Shown here: one piece after another, positions 19,552-32,622 of the stretch | How the letters are laid out: the number at the start of each line of letters is the position of its first letter | How positions within the stretch are numbered: the stretch's first letter is position 1 | NCBI GenBank assembly: GCA_013368315.1 | Contig: JAACJM010000214.1 | Span: 62,001 to 126,000 of the forward strand | Reading direction: 5' to 3' | DNA: 64,000 nucleotides | Source of the DNA: Tetrapyrgos nigripes | Lineage: Eukaryota > Basidiomycota > Agaricomycetes > Agaricales > Campanellaceae | The notes under the pieces: generated by a model | Told to the model about the DNA's origin: nothing | Seen by the model: the letters and a program-made list of their open reading frames with translations, nothing else | Database searches by the model: none | Position numbers and translations under genes: made by a program

Positions 19552-20917
19552 TTTTACTCGGGTCTCCTGGTAGACTCCTGGGCTACAACGGCGGGTGTTT
19601 CGAGTGTAGACTTTATAAAGACGAGGCGGGCTAGCTGACAGCCTGTGGCCAAGTACGTCGCATCATTGATGTCTTGCTCCAACGCATGTGCCGCCGCCCC
19701 TCCATCAAATTTTTATGTTGCCATTTATCCCACCATCGATCTCTGTTTCATGTGCTACTAAAGTATGAAGGCAGGTAGTGTAAGGGAGCATCCCGAGCAG
19801 GTGTCGAGGAGGTTGAGCGGAAGAGTCACAAGGAAAGAAGGGATTGAGAGGCGAATCGGCGCGACTAATGGAAGTTGAGGACAAGAAATAAATGCGTGAC
19901 GTCCTAACGAACACAATAGACTCTCTAGGCCAAGTCTAGACCCGCCACGCTCTTTTATATATGTACATCAGAGTAGGTTCTTATACAAAATACTAGAAGA
20001 ACTTCAAGAAGAGCTTCAGAGACAGGCCGAGAAGAAGGATAGGAATGTATCTAGAGCCTGGAGGATGTAGTCGTGCGGATGATTTAGCGATACATACTCT
20101 CCAACTCCACGACATCCTTTGCCATTCCAAAACCCGCGCCTCTTTTCTATCCTTTCACTTTCCTCGCTTTCCATCCAGTTGCCGTTTCTAGGATGATGAC
20201 GTCATTGCTCCAACCTTTCACCCGAACCACAACCTTACTGGGGAAAGGTGCCACTACTTCGCATGGCAAGTCACGAGGCCCTTGGAATATATGATATACA
20301 ATATATTCACTAAGCTTAATGGCTCTCAGCCTCTCATTCTCTCATTGCAAAGGAACAAAACTCTTGTGGTCTATAATGCATGCCAAATAGTAATTACTAT
20401 GTATACATACATGGGAAAGGATGAGACATGATAAAAGAGAAGCCAAAGATACTGCTGGACCATGGACACATGCAACATGATGGAACGTGAGCAACAGCTG
20501 GATTAGCAGTTCTTGATGACGTTTGAAGGGTGGTGGTGGCGGCATTGTTGAAGGAAAGAGAGAGGCTTGAAGGTATTGTGAGCATACTAGAAAGACAAGA
20601 GAAATGAGGAAAGCATTAGACACTGAACATGTAACGACCAAATACATATATGCACTTGAAAGGTACTGAAAAGGACATTAGGGGACAGGACATGAACCCT
20701 TAACAAACCTTGAGAAAAGATGGAGTAGAAGCGACATAGACCATGCAGATGTTTGAAAGGGATAAAGTCAGGACACTTGAAGGAATACGACAATTTCTCA
20801 ATGGGAGCTAAAAGATTGACACATCACATACAGAAAAAGGTCAAGGGGAGACAAAGATAAGCATCTGTTGTGCAGCCAAAGTGTCCTAATTTCCCCACAA
20901 AGCTCTATCTATGCTTT
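19552..20917. other. No gene recognised; contains a dispersed repeat
   Basis: At about 19790-19960 a sequence (GAGGAGGTTGAGC ... GCCACG) matches 32130-32400, where the same repeat carries a MITE. At 20238-20281 a 44-bp block (CTGGGGAAAGGTGCCACT...) recurs at 21200-21243. Minus-strand ORFs at 20342-20793 look like low-complexity hydrophobic sequence without homology I can name. Confidence 0.4.
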
Positions 20918-21628
20918 TAAAATGACCTTGGAAGGTTTAGAGGTAGCAACAGTGATGCAGAGAGCAGTTCTTGATGACTTGTGATGGCTGCTGAGGGAAG
21001 GTAACGCGTCTGAAGCTCGTCTTGCTGGCTGGTGGGGACCTGTGTCGTCATGAACGTCGACGGAGGGAAGTATGGATGACGCGATGACATGTCAGTTGAG
21101 CGTCTCAGTCATTTCGGTCATTTCGGAGCGCTGAAGTGGCGTGTGAAATTTAGAACCCGTGGAAACATTTGCTACTCAATTGCGAGGTACACATAAGTTA
21201 ACTGGGGAAAGGTGCCACTGCTTCACATGGCAAATTACGAGGCCCATTATTGGATAAATAAAATGGTTTCGTATGCAGTAAAAAATCAGATAGAGCCCAA
21301 TATCTCAATGTAACGACGCCTTCAATTATAAATGACCTTGGATTGGGTGGAGGAAGCCATAGTGATTCAGAGAGCGGCTCTTGGTGACTTTCGAACGGCT
21401 ACTGAGGGAAGGAAAACGCGTCTGAAGCTCGTTGTGGTTGGGCCTGTAGTCGTCGACAGCGGAAAGGACTTGTGACGTACTCACATCGTATCAAGCGTCA
21501 GTTGAAATGGCAGTGTTCGGGCACTTCGGAGCGCTGAGGTGGCGTGTAAAAGTTAGGAACCCGTGAGAACCTTTGGTACTCAATTGGGGGTCGACATAAG
21601 TTAACTCGGCCTAAAGGGCCTCGTAAGT
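20918..21628. repeat. Diverged tandem duplication (about 330-400 bp units)
   Basis: Unit A (20918-21245) and unit B (21325-21628) share, in the same order: AAATGACCTTGGA, CAGAGAGC(A/G)G(T/C)TCTTG, CTGAGGGAAGG, ACGCGTCTGAAGCTCGT, a TTCGGAGCGCTGA(A/G)GTGGCGTGT block and ACATAAGTTAACT. Identity is roughly 75-80 percent by eye. No ORF is conserved between units, so this looks like non-coding DNA. Confidence 0.7.
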
Positions 21629-24600
21629 AACAATTCCTCTCCTCATTTCACCTCCATTTTATGGCCATTTCGGAGTCGAGTACCTGGTACCCACACGTGG
21701 CGAACCCAATTCCAAAGCTCCTAGGAGCTCAACGGCCACTACTGGACGCGTAGGGCATGCTAAATCATCACCATCAGAAAAGTAAGAAATACTACTCGGT
21801 AACGCTGGCTCTGGAGGATTCCTGAAGTGGTTCGGGTTCTGGAAATGTGTTTTGGTATTGCTTTACGCTGGGAAATGTTGTTGGGCGCTATTGGCTCCAC
21901 GTTTACCTGTTGTAGGGGTTGGGACACGAATGTGTCGTCAGCTCAAAGTCTTGTCGATGGTGCGTTATTCATTGTCTATTCATTTTTCTTTCCACTGATT
22001 GCTAGTCCGTGTACTCTATCATTCTCTTCAATATCCAGGTTCTATCTGTCTTTCCACGTATACAAGCGCCTCAAACATTTCACATCGCTTCAGAACTCTT
22101 CCCCGGCAACTATATACCAATTACTTTATGGCCTCACCGTTTGGGACGATAGAGTACTCGTCTGTGGGGTACTAAACGACTGAAATGCTCCATCAGCGTC
22201 GAAAATTTGCGTCTGTTTCGTGTTGTATAATGCATGCACAAGTCAAACTCACGTTTATTTGATCCTTTCTTCCTCTCCTCTGAATCTTACTCGTAACCAT
22301 GTAACAATGTATTCACCTGGTATCGTCACTGTTAACATCTCCTTGGAACCAACCTGTGATTCCCGCTGTTACCAGCCCTCTCCCCTTCCCATTCTCATCT
22401 CCCAATTACTCCGTACCAAACCCTAGCTCCTCGGCCCTTCCTCTACCCACACCATGCACACCGGCGACATCCTCTCAACAGTTAGATATGGAAGGAAATC
22501 GTCTCTTTCTCGACGAGGAGGGATCTAATTATGTTGTTGTGGGTTCCTGGGCGACCTGGGTAAAACTCGAGCACGTTTGATGGAGGGTATACAGTGGGCC
22601 CAGAGGCGGGATGTTTATGGGGATGAACAGGGCTCTGTCGAGAATTGCAGCGGATAGGCTGTTTGTTTAGAAGGGTCGATTTACATTTCGGTGACGGATG
22701 CGAGTGCTATGGGGATGAGGTTGGGTGAGTGTTGCTGGCTAATTGCCCCAAGGGGTCATTCATTGATAAATTTACAGCAGCTCTTCTAGACTCGTTCCCA
22801 GTCGGTTGGTAATCTCACATGGCCTGGCGGACTTTGAATGGGGCCAAGATTCCCAACAGACTGGTACTTTTGGGCGTCGTTTTGGGAGCTTGGCGTGGGA
22901 ATTTGAACTTGTAAATATTTTATTTTCGCTGCGTGTCCAGAGAGCAGCGAGAGCGCTGCAGACACTAATAGTCGTTTACTCACAGGAAAGAGGTATCTGG
23001 AAGTAAGATATGCATTAGAAGAATGTACTGACATGCGAATGGAATGATTATTAGAACTTTTTCTGAGCCATATGCAGATTTAGCAAAGTTTTGACAAAGT
23101 TGGCAATGAAAGGGTATCAGTGAGAAAAGGGAGTTCAGTATTCATTCAAATAAGAACCTAATAGTGATAGACCATGTCACCATAAGATGGGATAGATAGG
23201 TAGAGAAAGGTCACTGCCTCACACCAAAACCAGCTTTTGGCAAAGGAATAGGGCCCAATCAAAGGTAACAAATCAGTCAGCAAGTCAAGGATAGCCTCCA
23301 TTAAGGGACAAGCAGGCCATAAGTCAAGCATTCAAGTAGTTCCCAGAATCATGATGTGTTTTACACTTCAACGGCACAGTGCGTAGGTATCAGCCATTTT
23401 GGGTTTTGAAGTCTTCGTTTTTCCAAAATAGACGGCCACGAGAAGTTCCAGATATTGTAGCAGACCAGTACAGCAGGAATATGTCGACGTTTAAGTGTTG
23501 CACGGCAGTTGAGGAGGAAGAAAAGCATTTTGCGACATTGATGTACACGAGAGTTTGAGAAAAGTTTCACAAGTCCTCATTCCCACGCCAAGCTCCCAAA
23601 ACGACGCCCAAAAGTACCAGCCGTTCTGACGAACTGCAGCCGGAGTTCGAAAAGAACGGATGGAACCGAGCCTACAGTTCTTCCTTCATTGACGACGACG
23701 CAGCGCTCGACGGCGATCACGCTTACAGCTCTTGACCAGGGTCAACGACCTCTTCGTCGGTTAATCCCAGCTCCATTGAGACGATCTTCGCAGGAGGTGG
23801 GAGATGTAAATCTGAAAGCTTCACACCTGCTTTGGCTTCAGGTACGACCGCTTCTTCTGGACCGTTAGGACGGACGCGGTCATGCATATCCACACCGACA
23901 CCGGCATCAATACCCGAACATTACGCACTATGCTCCAGAAACCATTGGTCAATCCCAAGCTGAAAGAACAGTAGACATCCTCACTCGTATAATCACAGAT
24001 GGGGCGTTTGTGGGGAATGTCAGGACGTTGAGGGCTTTTTTCCAACGTCAACGCCGGCGGAGGATTGGAGATGGGGAATAATTTTATAATGGGTGAGCAG
24101 TCTAATCCGTTACTTTCGTTTTCTTCTTCTGTTCTGTTCTGTTCGATGTCCTCTTTTCTTTTTCTTGTTTCCTTACCCAATGTTGACTCAATTACTTCAC
24201 TCGTCGACAGGCGTTCTCTCAAACGCTATCCCCAAGATCGCCAATTTGCATCAAGTCCTTATCTCGATATCGTCCTCGTGTTTGTATTCGTCGGACCCAT
24301 AACCGTATTCACACTCATTCTCAAGCTCAATGCCACTCCCAATTATGACTTCCTCTCCTCCATATGATTCAGGCGAGCCATCCACGGTTGAGGGGGTTGT
24401 CGATATCCATCAACTTACTCCGTGACGATAGCTGGGCAGAGGCAGGGATTGACATCGACTAGTCAACGGTGACGTTTAGGCATTTGAACCATTTCGCATA
24501 TGAGGTTCGCAGTGCTCTTTGCCTCGTTTCCCGCCAACATACTGCTGGCCCAAGCGCGTCCCCATTCTTGATACCGGTAGCTGTACCAACGATGACGTCG

Positions 24601-27252
24601 ATGACGACGACCTGTCCTCTTTCCTTCTTCTCCAGAATCACTCCCACCTCCAAACTGTTGGAGCTCGTAGGCTGTTCTAACACCGTAGTAGTATTCATGG
24701 CTCACGGTTTGCAAGCACTTATCCATTACTATTAGGCTGACCATGGCCCGTTAGGGACCGTCTTGTGAGTATGTTTCCATGCAAGAAAGTTTCGTCTGCT
24801 CACGTTGCTCCGTCCTTCACCTTCCTCCCCGCTTTTAGCTCAGACTTCCTTTATCTTTTGCCAAGATGCTCTTTTTCTCCGACGCGCTCTAGCACTCCTA
24901 AAAAGTCCCTGGCTATGTGGCTGACTTTATTTCCGCGAGAAGATAGGTGAAAGAGAAAGATGTCTTCGTTACACGGTTTGTATGATGGGGAGAATGTTGT
25001 AACTAAAGAGATAATGCCAGTTTATATATCCTAATGATTAGACGAAAGTAGAGAACCAAGAAAGGAACATGAGGTGCAATCGTGATATCATAAGTGAAAG
25101 AAATGAAAGGATAGAGCCTGGAAAACTATCCGATTAATTTGTCTATCCGTCAACACGTCATCCTATTCGGCTTATCCGCGGATGACTTGCATCCGAGTGA
25201 GGCCCTGGGACTCATAGAGGGCACGACGTGCTATTACAGAGTGGTAAGAGTCTTATGAAGAACTAATCGGGTGAAAGTGAAAAGGTATGAATATAAAAGT
25301 GAAGATATATCTATAGAAAATGATCGAGAGAACGGAAAGAGAATCGGAAACCATGGAGAATCAGTCTGAAAGAATATAGTAATCCGCACCCATACACCGA
25401 CACACCCATACATGGCTCTATGTCTATACGCCTACTACTTATGGTGACCTAGGTCTTCTACCTCATCCCCTGCACCATGCTCTCTGTTCTCTTATGCCGT
25501 CACCCACATATGCTATCATTACCTGCTCCCTGCATGCTTATTCCTCCGATGATATCTTGTCAAAACAATCAAGGACGTTAGTCTTTCATGGCCGACAGGA
25601 CTCTCAACATACTTTCCTTTTGTGAGTCTTACAACCATATGTTTGGAACAGTGCATGCCGTTTTTGATATGACTTTGCGTTGAGCTTTCCCAAAATATGA
25701 TGATTCCGGAGCTTGTAGTCGTAAGAGCTCTTCGTCAATATATTTACCGGAGGGGCGAATCAGGATGCAAGGGAAGGCGTACATTGAGCTGAAAAGATGC
25801 ATGAGGGGTTGAAGACGGAAGACTCGGAAAAGAAGATTAGGAGGATGGTCAGGTATCCGTCGATAGCGACCAATGACCATGGGCCAGCGTATGAGACTAG
25901 GAAGACTTGTATGATTCGAAAGTTGGATTTCCTGGGGATGTTGTCCACGTCGAGGTAGTTGAGAGTTGGGTATGCTGGTTGGGGCGTTGGTTGCTGAGGC
26001 TCTGGGCAAGAGTATTACGAGGCCGAATGAAATGAGGCTGAGTTTATTACACTCGGATCCTGCTTGTGGCTATGTTTAAACGGTCCCGTCTATCCGTCCG
26101 ATAAACGGGTTGGACCGAATTTATCCGTGCGGCTGTGTTAATACCTTTCCTTCCGTGACACGTATATAAGCCCGTTCTCCTTATTGAGAGCTAACATGCC
26201 TGCTCATTCCAATATCTTCCTCTGTCAATGCACCGGGGACTCCAGTAACGTGTTATGTTCACTCATTCACAGAGCTGCTTCGGATTTTTTGTCCGTCTCC
26301 CAGTGCATTGCGTTTTTTTCCATTTCGCGTTTTACCTGTAATTCAATACCTTCCTCGGTTCCAGCTGCCAAAGCCGCTTTGACTCTTCAAGGTATCCTTC
26401 AAAGCCAGTGCTTCAACAGGTGCATCTATATATCTTTTAGCGCCTGTTCTCTCGCGGCTTAAATGATGTCTCCTCTCATCTCTCATGCCTATATCAATCA
26501 TTCTCTAAAGGTAGCGCTTCACTGCCTTTCTCTATCTCTTCTCATTGTATCATACAAGTGAGTGGCATTTAGAGCTGACTGGGGTATCTGAATGGGGTAG
26601 GATGAATGGAGATGGCCTTGTTCTCGCCACGCGCAGCGTTGGCCCACAGCCCTTTCATCAGAGTAATGAGTGAGAGATTTTGATGGGGATTAAATAGAGT
26701 TTGTTGAATGGGTATTTGGGTATCTATGTTTTGGACAGAGGTTGTGCAAAAGATGGGAGAAAAACTTGAAGCTTGAAGGAGTATGTTTGGATTTGTTTTC
26801 GTTTTAGGTGTACTTGCTATTTGTTTTAATGTGCACGTTTCTGAGACCCTCGAGAAACCTAACCAATGAAGGCTAAGTATGAGAACCTTTCAACCAGGGG
26901 TGGCCCAGGTGGTATGCCTAGATCTCGTAAACCTGGATCAAAGTGGGGTATAACCATGTAAGTGAATCGAGGGACAGGGAACTTGAGATATGGAGAAACA
27001 GACAGGAAACTGAGACCCTAGGTGACAGGCAGAACGACACCAATTGTGGACACTGGGGCAACAAACTGAGGAAGACGTTGTATTCCGGTGAGTACAACAT
27101 AAATACTGTAGTAGATATGTGAAACTAATTGAAGACATAAGTATAAAACAAATAAACCTGTAATTAGTGTCAAAAGGTCAAAACCAATCTGAAGCAAAAG
27201 ATGAAACTAAAACCAATACCACGAAATGGTATTACCCGAGTGTATGTTCCAC
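21629..27252. other. Long gene-poor stretch
   Basis: Many short ORFs on both strands (for example 21827-22183 +, 23821-24222 -, 25629-26009 -, 26184-26462 +) but none shows a domain, conserved exon structure or codon pattern that I trust. The segment 26160-26460 has a TATATAAG box just before an ATG, so a short unrecognised gene there is possible. A perfect 40-bp inverted repeat frames 22861-23620. Some pieces may be exons of genes I cannot identify. Confidence 0.35.
22861..23620. repeat. Perfect 40-bp inverted repeat 680 bp apart
   Basis: Positions 22861-22900 (starting CTGGTACTTTTGGGCG) are exactly complementary to 23581-23620. No mismatch in 40 bp means a recent event. No target duplication is visible outside, and the repeats do not look like transposon ends. 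This is more like the scar of a small inversion or duplication. Confidence 0.8.
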
Positions 27253-28899
27253 CTATGCATTCCTCAGTTTCTGCCGGATATTCAGGTTGTACAAGAGCGT
27301 GAGTGAATAGACATGGGTGATATTGTAGCTAAATATTAAACCTACTGTGAGTGAGATTCAAGGTCAGTTATCAAATTAATTTCAAGTAACATCAGGAAAT
27401 CAAGAGGGTTTATGCGAAGAGGAATCAGGATTCGATAAAAAACTGTATAGGGGAGTGCATTTCAGTGACACACATGAATGGAAGGGGATGAACGGGAAAA
27501 AATCTGAATAACTGGTAAGAGAAAGGAGACATACTATTACTATGAAGATCACCAACAAAAGTGGCAAGAATTAAGATTGCAGTAATAGCCATGAAGGAGC
27601 CTGATTTTAGTGTAAGGGCCATCAAGCGGCGGATGAGTCTGAGGAGGGAAAAATTAGAGTTTCTGATTAATCAGATAGAGATTTAGTCGACCTCTGTGAA
27701 GATTTCAAATCAACATCTGCAGCCATAAAATACCAGAATAGGAGCAAGGCTATGGATGTGTCTGCAACTATTCCAGATGTGTACCATAAGCTGCCGTGAT
27801 GGTAGAATAAACAGATGAATTGATGAGTGGTCATGGCTCATAAGAAACTGGTAAATGACTTACATGACACCAGTGACTATTTCCTGATTTCGGCCAGCTT
27901 CGTGTGGGAGCACGATGATCCTTATTGCAACATATAAAGCACTTGTGACCTACATACACATGTGATCATGAAGGTCAAGTGCATCATCAAATCAAAGGTC
28001 AAAACTATGAGACAGGAATGGCAAAACACTTACACTGGTGAGTATTATGTGACCGATGGTGATGACTATGAATTTCTGTCCAGTCCTGTGAGAATGAAAT
28101 GGGGGAGTCAGTCAAGTCAGTCAAGCTAAGGAGATACATATAACATGTAAATAGGATCCTAATAACATACAGAATCCAATATCGATTTAACATAAAAACT
28201 TGCATAATCACTCCTGAGATACCAGAAGCAATACAAGATATCGGTGTGGGCCTGAAAATAAACATTGAAAATGTGTACTTATCAGCAACATGAACTCTTC
28301 AGAGTAAAGATAGACTTGCCAATCTCGTGTTTGTATAGGAATTTCTGTTCCTACAGTTAAAAATATCATTAGTATGTATGCGGTTTATCAGGCGGCTTTG
28401 GACTCGAAAAAGTGTTTGCTGGGAAACAAGTACCTTGACGACTAACAGCAAACTGCCAGGATCCGAAAGAAGAAACAATTTCAGGCTAAAGAATCTGGAC
28501 AACACAGAGTCACACCAAGTACTCACAATATAACAATTTGCACACCCCGCCACTGCAATCAGCGTATCGCATACAAGTGCAAGTAAAACTGTAACTTTGA
28601 CAAGGATTTTGTCGGTTGGATAACGTCAGAAGTAATGGATTGCCTGAACCAATAAGTAAGTGAATGGATTTAGGTTCAATGTTAAGTACATAAGGGTGTA
28701 GTACATAGAGAGGAGGGAAGGAACAACATCTTACTTGATGAATGACCAGCACGTAAAGCATTAGGTTGAGCCATGCTGATATGACGATAGACCTATGTAC
28801 ATAAGTAGTTGGAAGGGAGATGTTGATGATTCAGAAGACCAACAGCCATATGAAGAAGGCTCAAGCATACCCAAGTAATTTGTGTATGTTAGCGCTCAT
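27253..28899 (-). pseudogene. Third DUF6534-type membrane protein gene, probably broken
   Basis: Distant relative of the genes at 14.4-19.6 kb. From the ATG at 28899 (MSANIHKLLG): SIVISAWLNLMLYVLVIHQ, AIHYF, stop, RYPTDKILVKVTVLLALVCD with TLIAVAGCANCYI, then PTPISCIASGISGVIMQVF, TGQKFIVITIGHIILT, SLWYTSGIVADTSIALLLFW, RLIRRLMALTLKSGSFMAIT and the ending NLNIRQKLRNA before TAG at 27253-27255. The order of helices fits DUF6534. The TGA at 28626-28628 falls inside a helix-rich exon where an Arg (CGA) would continue the frame; I see no other splice acceptor that avoids it. Exon borders are my estimate. A real gene with an unusual intron remains possible. Confidence 0.6.
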
Positions 28900-28983
28900 G
28901 ACGCCCTCACAATTGAGGGTTCGGCGTTGGTTGGGGGATGACGGGAGAGGAGGACCAGCAAGGTATGAACAGCTACGGATATA

Positions 28984-29808
28984 TATATAAGAGAAGTATT
29001 GCAATCGAGAGTGAATTGCTGCGTTTCTGGCTTGGGTAGGCCGTTAGACGCCGCCGCTTGCGGAACGTCCCTGTTTCCCAAGCATTTTTATTTGTATTTA
29101 CTCAGTGTGTAGGACCGTAGACTAAAAATAGACATTAAATCAAGATTTTAGGTACAGAACCTCAACGAGGTATAATAAGTAGGCCACATTTGCTACATTG
29201 GGCAATGTGGCCTTCTTTTGAAGGCCCAGAGATCTGACTGAGAGTTTTTATTGCAATCTAATCCTTTAATATCCTTGCCTTGACCTGATCATGCAGACTA
29301 TTCAATGGGGAAAAGTGTAAGACGATTGATTTGCATGATTTTCACTATGTACAGCGTCTAGAATGGTGCTAGTAGCTTATACCATCCTACCCCATTAAGA
29401 ACGGATATGACATCAATTTGCGAGAGCATACTCAGTGCAGGACCCAAGTACAGCTTGAACTCCGCATTTTATCTTCCAAGCTCTTCTCGTGTGGTACCTA
29501 GTGACTCAAACGACCTAATGAATGCGGTCCCACATTTTACCCTTTTTTCATAAGAACTCACAATTTACACTAATTTTGGCTGAACATAATCACACCAGAT
29601 ATATAACAAGTCATTTCGCCCGAGTGACCTTCCTGTCTAGCAGATCTCTGGTGAATTTCGTGGGCTAATTTCAAGTACAGAATAAATGAGCTATGGAATA
29701 GATACAAGTGAAAATGCCTGGGGGACGGGACGTTCCGCAAGGGGCGGCGTCTGATGGCCTAGCTAAGCCTGAAAGGAAGCAACTCTTGATTGCAATTGAG
29801 AAGAGCCA
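28984..29808. repeat. Inverted-repeat element of about 820 bp
   Basis: The left arm (28984-29083) and right arm (29708-29808) are inverted copies of about 100 bp. They share GGGACGTTCCGCAAG, GGCGGCGTCT and GATTGCAAT at roughly 75-80 percent identity. A smaller hairpin (GGCCACATT...AATGTGGCC, 29184-29214) lies inside. I see no clear target duplication. It sits between the third DUF6534 gene and R1 copy 5. Confidence 0.6.
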
Positions 29809-29941
29809 CTCATTCATTCTCTTCAATAGAAAGATCCCTGTGGAGACAAGGGTTGCAAGTGGCATGATGTATTCCAACTGGAGAAGAGTGACTTGGGCAA
29901 AAGAAAAAACTGAAGGAAAAAGAATGTGCTTACGAACTACA

Positions 29942-30835
29942 TCCCCGACTCCGGACTGAAGGGACAGGAGGAGGGACGTGTCCCACTGATTGATCAACAA
30001 ATTCGGGTTCTGAAATTTTAAACGGCGATTCCCGCATGAGGTCATTGTTTTCAGCGTTCCATTGCCTTCTACGCTTTACCACCATGACTCTCTCGCAATG
30101 CCTTGGTCTTGCTGCCAGCGCGTGCCCATTATTCCTTGCTCAACGTTGTCAGAGCTCTTGCAACTTTTGTCTGCTATCGACCTATTGCATCTCCACCAGC
30201 GTGTAGTAGACCATACAGCTCCGAACAAGCAATCTAAAATATTGAGAGCTTGTTTCAAAGCCGATGTTATTGCCGAAAAGCTACTTTATTCAGAGAATTT
30301 TGTCTACAGCTTTCTTGTTTGCTCACGAATATGAAGCAAAGTGTCAAGTAATGGACCGCGCTTTCAGTGAGGGCTTTTGTCGTCTGTTCAGTGAAAAGGT
30401 TTTATATTCAATGGTTCAGTCTGGGTGCTGTCAGAACCGATCAATTCATTCCGACTCCAGATGTAACCAACAATCATCACAAATCCTAATTTTTGATCCT
30501 ATTGATTTGTATCGACCGCAGTTTTTGGAGGAATGAGATTGGTGGCCTGAGTTTGAAGACATGGAGAGTAATGGTCCTATACTGCGGAGTGTTAATTGGT
30601 CAATTGCGTGGGCTGCTTTATGGTGCATGAGTTGAAATGTTTTTGGAGCTACGCTGCTAGTAGTGAGTACTAGTACTGTCAGGGTCCAGGGAACTTGCAT
30701 ATACGTCTGACCCAGTTTAACACCGTGACCGAATGACTTGATTTTCGAACCTCAACTTGATGAACTGCTGCTGAGTTCAATTGGACTTACAACAGAGTTG
30801 GGGACTGGCGCACAAGTTGCGCCGCTAAGAATACT
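29942..30835 (+). repeat. R1 repeat family, copy 5
   Basis: Nearly identical to copy 4 (7378-8272): the same leader, the same truncated ORF start (ATGACTCTCTCG near 30084), the same internal deletion joining the SMVQSG part to IDLYRPQFLEE, and the same right-end hairpin (30791-30830). Its left end begins exactly at CCCCGACTCCGG. It lies 22 kb from copy 4, so this derivative moves as a unit. The ORF is broken by small indels near 30137 and 30290. Confidence 0.85.
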
Positions 30836-32622
30836 TACAGGGGAAGGGAATTTCAAGTGTGTCGGAGATGAAAAAATGCTCTTAGCAGCGAGGACTAGGA
30901 AGACTCCTGATTATGGGTGAGAATGTATTACTATTTTGTACCACCTCCAATATCTTCCATACGATTCACTCCAAGGGTATAGGCTAACCGGGGATATTTC
31001 ACCCCAAAACGAACATGAGATTAGAGAGAGGCAAGTGAGAAAGGGTACAATGAGAAGTAGTATATGCTATGTAATGTCCAATTGTAGATAATTGCTAAGT
31101 CGTCGACATAGGCATTATTGATGGAGACATCCAAACACATGATGATGATTATCGATTCGTTTGACGTGAAGAGACGAAATAATAAGTGACAGAGGCACAT
31201 GGTAGTCAGGGGAGGGATGGGTGGGTCAAAGAAAGGAGGAGATGAGTTGAGAGAAGGCTGTAAAGCTAAAAGGCTCGTTAAGTACTTGAATACTGTAATA
31301 GATTCAAGTAGTTACCTCAGAAAAATTTGTGAAAGGGCAGAGACAGACAGTTGATATACTGTCAGGTAAAGATCACGAATGTTTCTGAGGGTGAAATCAT
31401 TAATATGATGAATAGGCTGGCAGATAAGTATAACATACCGAAAAATTTCGGATGCGAGGCAGGCTGGCAGATAGGCAAGACGGGTTCTAGACCTGTCAGT
31501 GACAACTCGGAGGGTTCTTATGTTCCAGGAGTATCTGCTGAAACTTCAGCACTCTTGGACATACTCCTAATCGTCTGGACGGCGGGTCAACGATCGAATT
31601 AATAATCCGATTGTTGATTCGAGTCGGAAGAGGCGGAAGTATCACGTATATCCGAATTCGGAGGTCTCCAGAGCGTCATGCCGCTATGTCAAGGAAGCTG
31701 GCCACCATAGCGTATTTCATTAATTTCTACGGATAAAAACATGCCAACGTTATGATTAGGGTGTCTATGGATAGTGTAGCATCTTGGCTACAATTTATAT
31801 ACGCACCAGATTTTTATGGGGGTTGGGGCAGACTGAGTGAATATTTTCCGGTGATGAGTCAGAATTGGCCAAAACTGGGAAGCTGGCCACGCGTGAGAAT
31901 ATTTATAAGCAACCAGACGCGTCAACGAAGTCGTCCGTCAAGCCCAGATCACTGCAGCTCGACGTTGCAACGACGACTAGCAAGGAGCGTGTATTTCAGT
32001 ACAAGAGATGCAAGGGAGACTTGAGGGGAGTGAGAGAGTGAGTATACCAATTTTTAAAGGAGAAGGACGGCGGGAAGGGGCTGGATTCGTTTTTTTGTTT
32101 TGGATGATGATGGTGCTAGAAATCGAAGGTTCTTGTTATCGAGGAGGTTGAGCTGAAGAGTCACAAGAAAAGAAGGGATTGAGATTGGATTGACAGGCCG
32201 AAAGGACAAAAATATCCGCTCGACGGATAGATGGCATTATTGTACTGATATAAGATGTCTCTGTACAAAAATGTGTTTCTGTACGCCTTTCTGCCGAGCG
32301 GATATTTTTGTATTTTCGGCGTGTGAGAGGCGACTCAGCGCGACAGAAATAAATGATGACGTCATAACAACCATAATAGATTCTAGACCCCCGCCACGTT
32401 CTGTAATAGATTCATGGTGTGATTTCGTAGCGCATCAACGAGATACAGTTCTACCATAAGAGAATTAATAGAAAATTTCCACCCGTATAAGAAAATGTCC
32501 AGAGAGAATTTCTTCAGAGAAAATGGAAAGCAAACATGAAACGATCTGGCAAAGGGATGTAGGCAGTGCACTGACTACTTGAAAGCATGAAAAGAATAAG
32601 GGCATTTGAGACAATCGGTTGA
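30836..32622. other. No gene recognised; dispersed repeat with MITE
   Basis: Two plus ORFs (31351-31602 and 31752-32024) are open but show no domain. The segment 32130-32400 repeats 19790-19960 and hosts the MITE at 32197-32320. The rest is the downstream flank of the CAX gene. Confidence 0.4.
32197..32320. mobile_element. Small MITE (about 124 bp) inside a dispersed repeat
   Basis: Terminal inverted repeats GCCGAAA...CAAAAATATCCGCTCG on the left and the complement CGAGCGGATATTTTTG...TTTCGGC on the right, about 25 bp with a few mismatches. The related repeat at 19790-19960 lacks this piece (GGATTGAGAGGCGAATCGGCGCG is continuous there). The exact target duplication cannot be fixed because flanking bases differ. 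Confidence 0.65.

Noticed and set aside
28896..29081. Short ORF resembling the one at 29708-29959
   Set aside because: The likeness comes from the inverted repeat arms; the left copy has no ATG in that frame.
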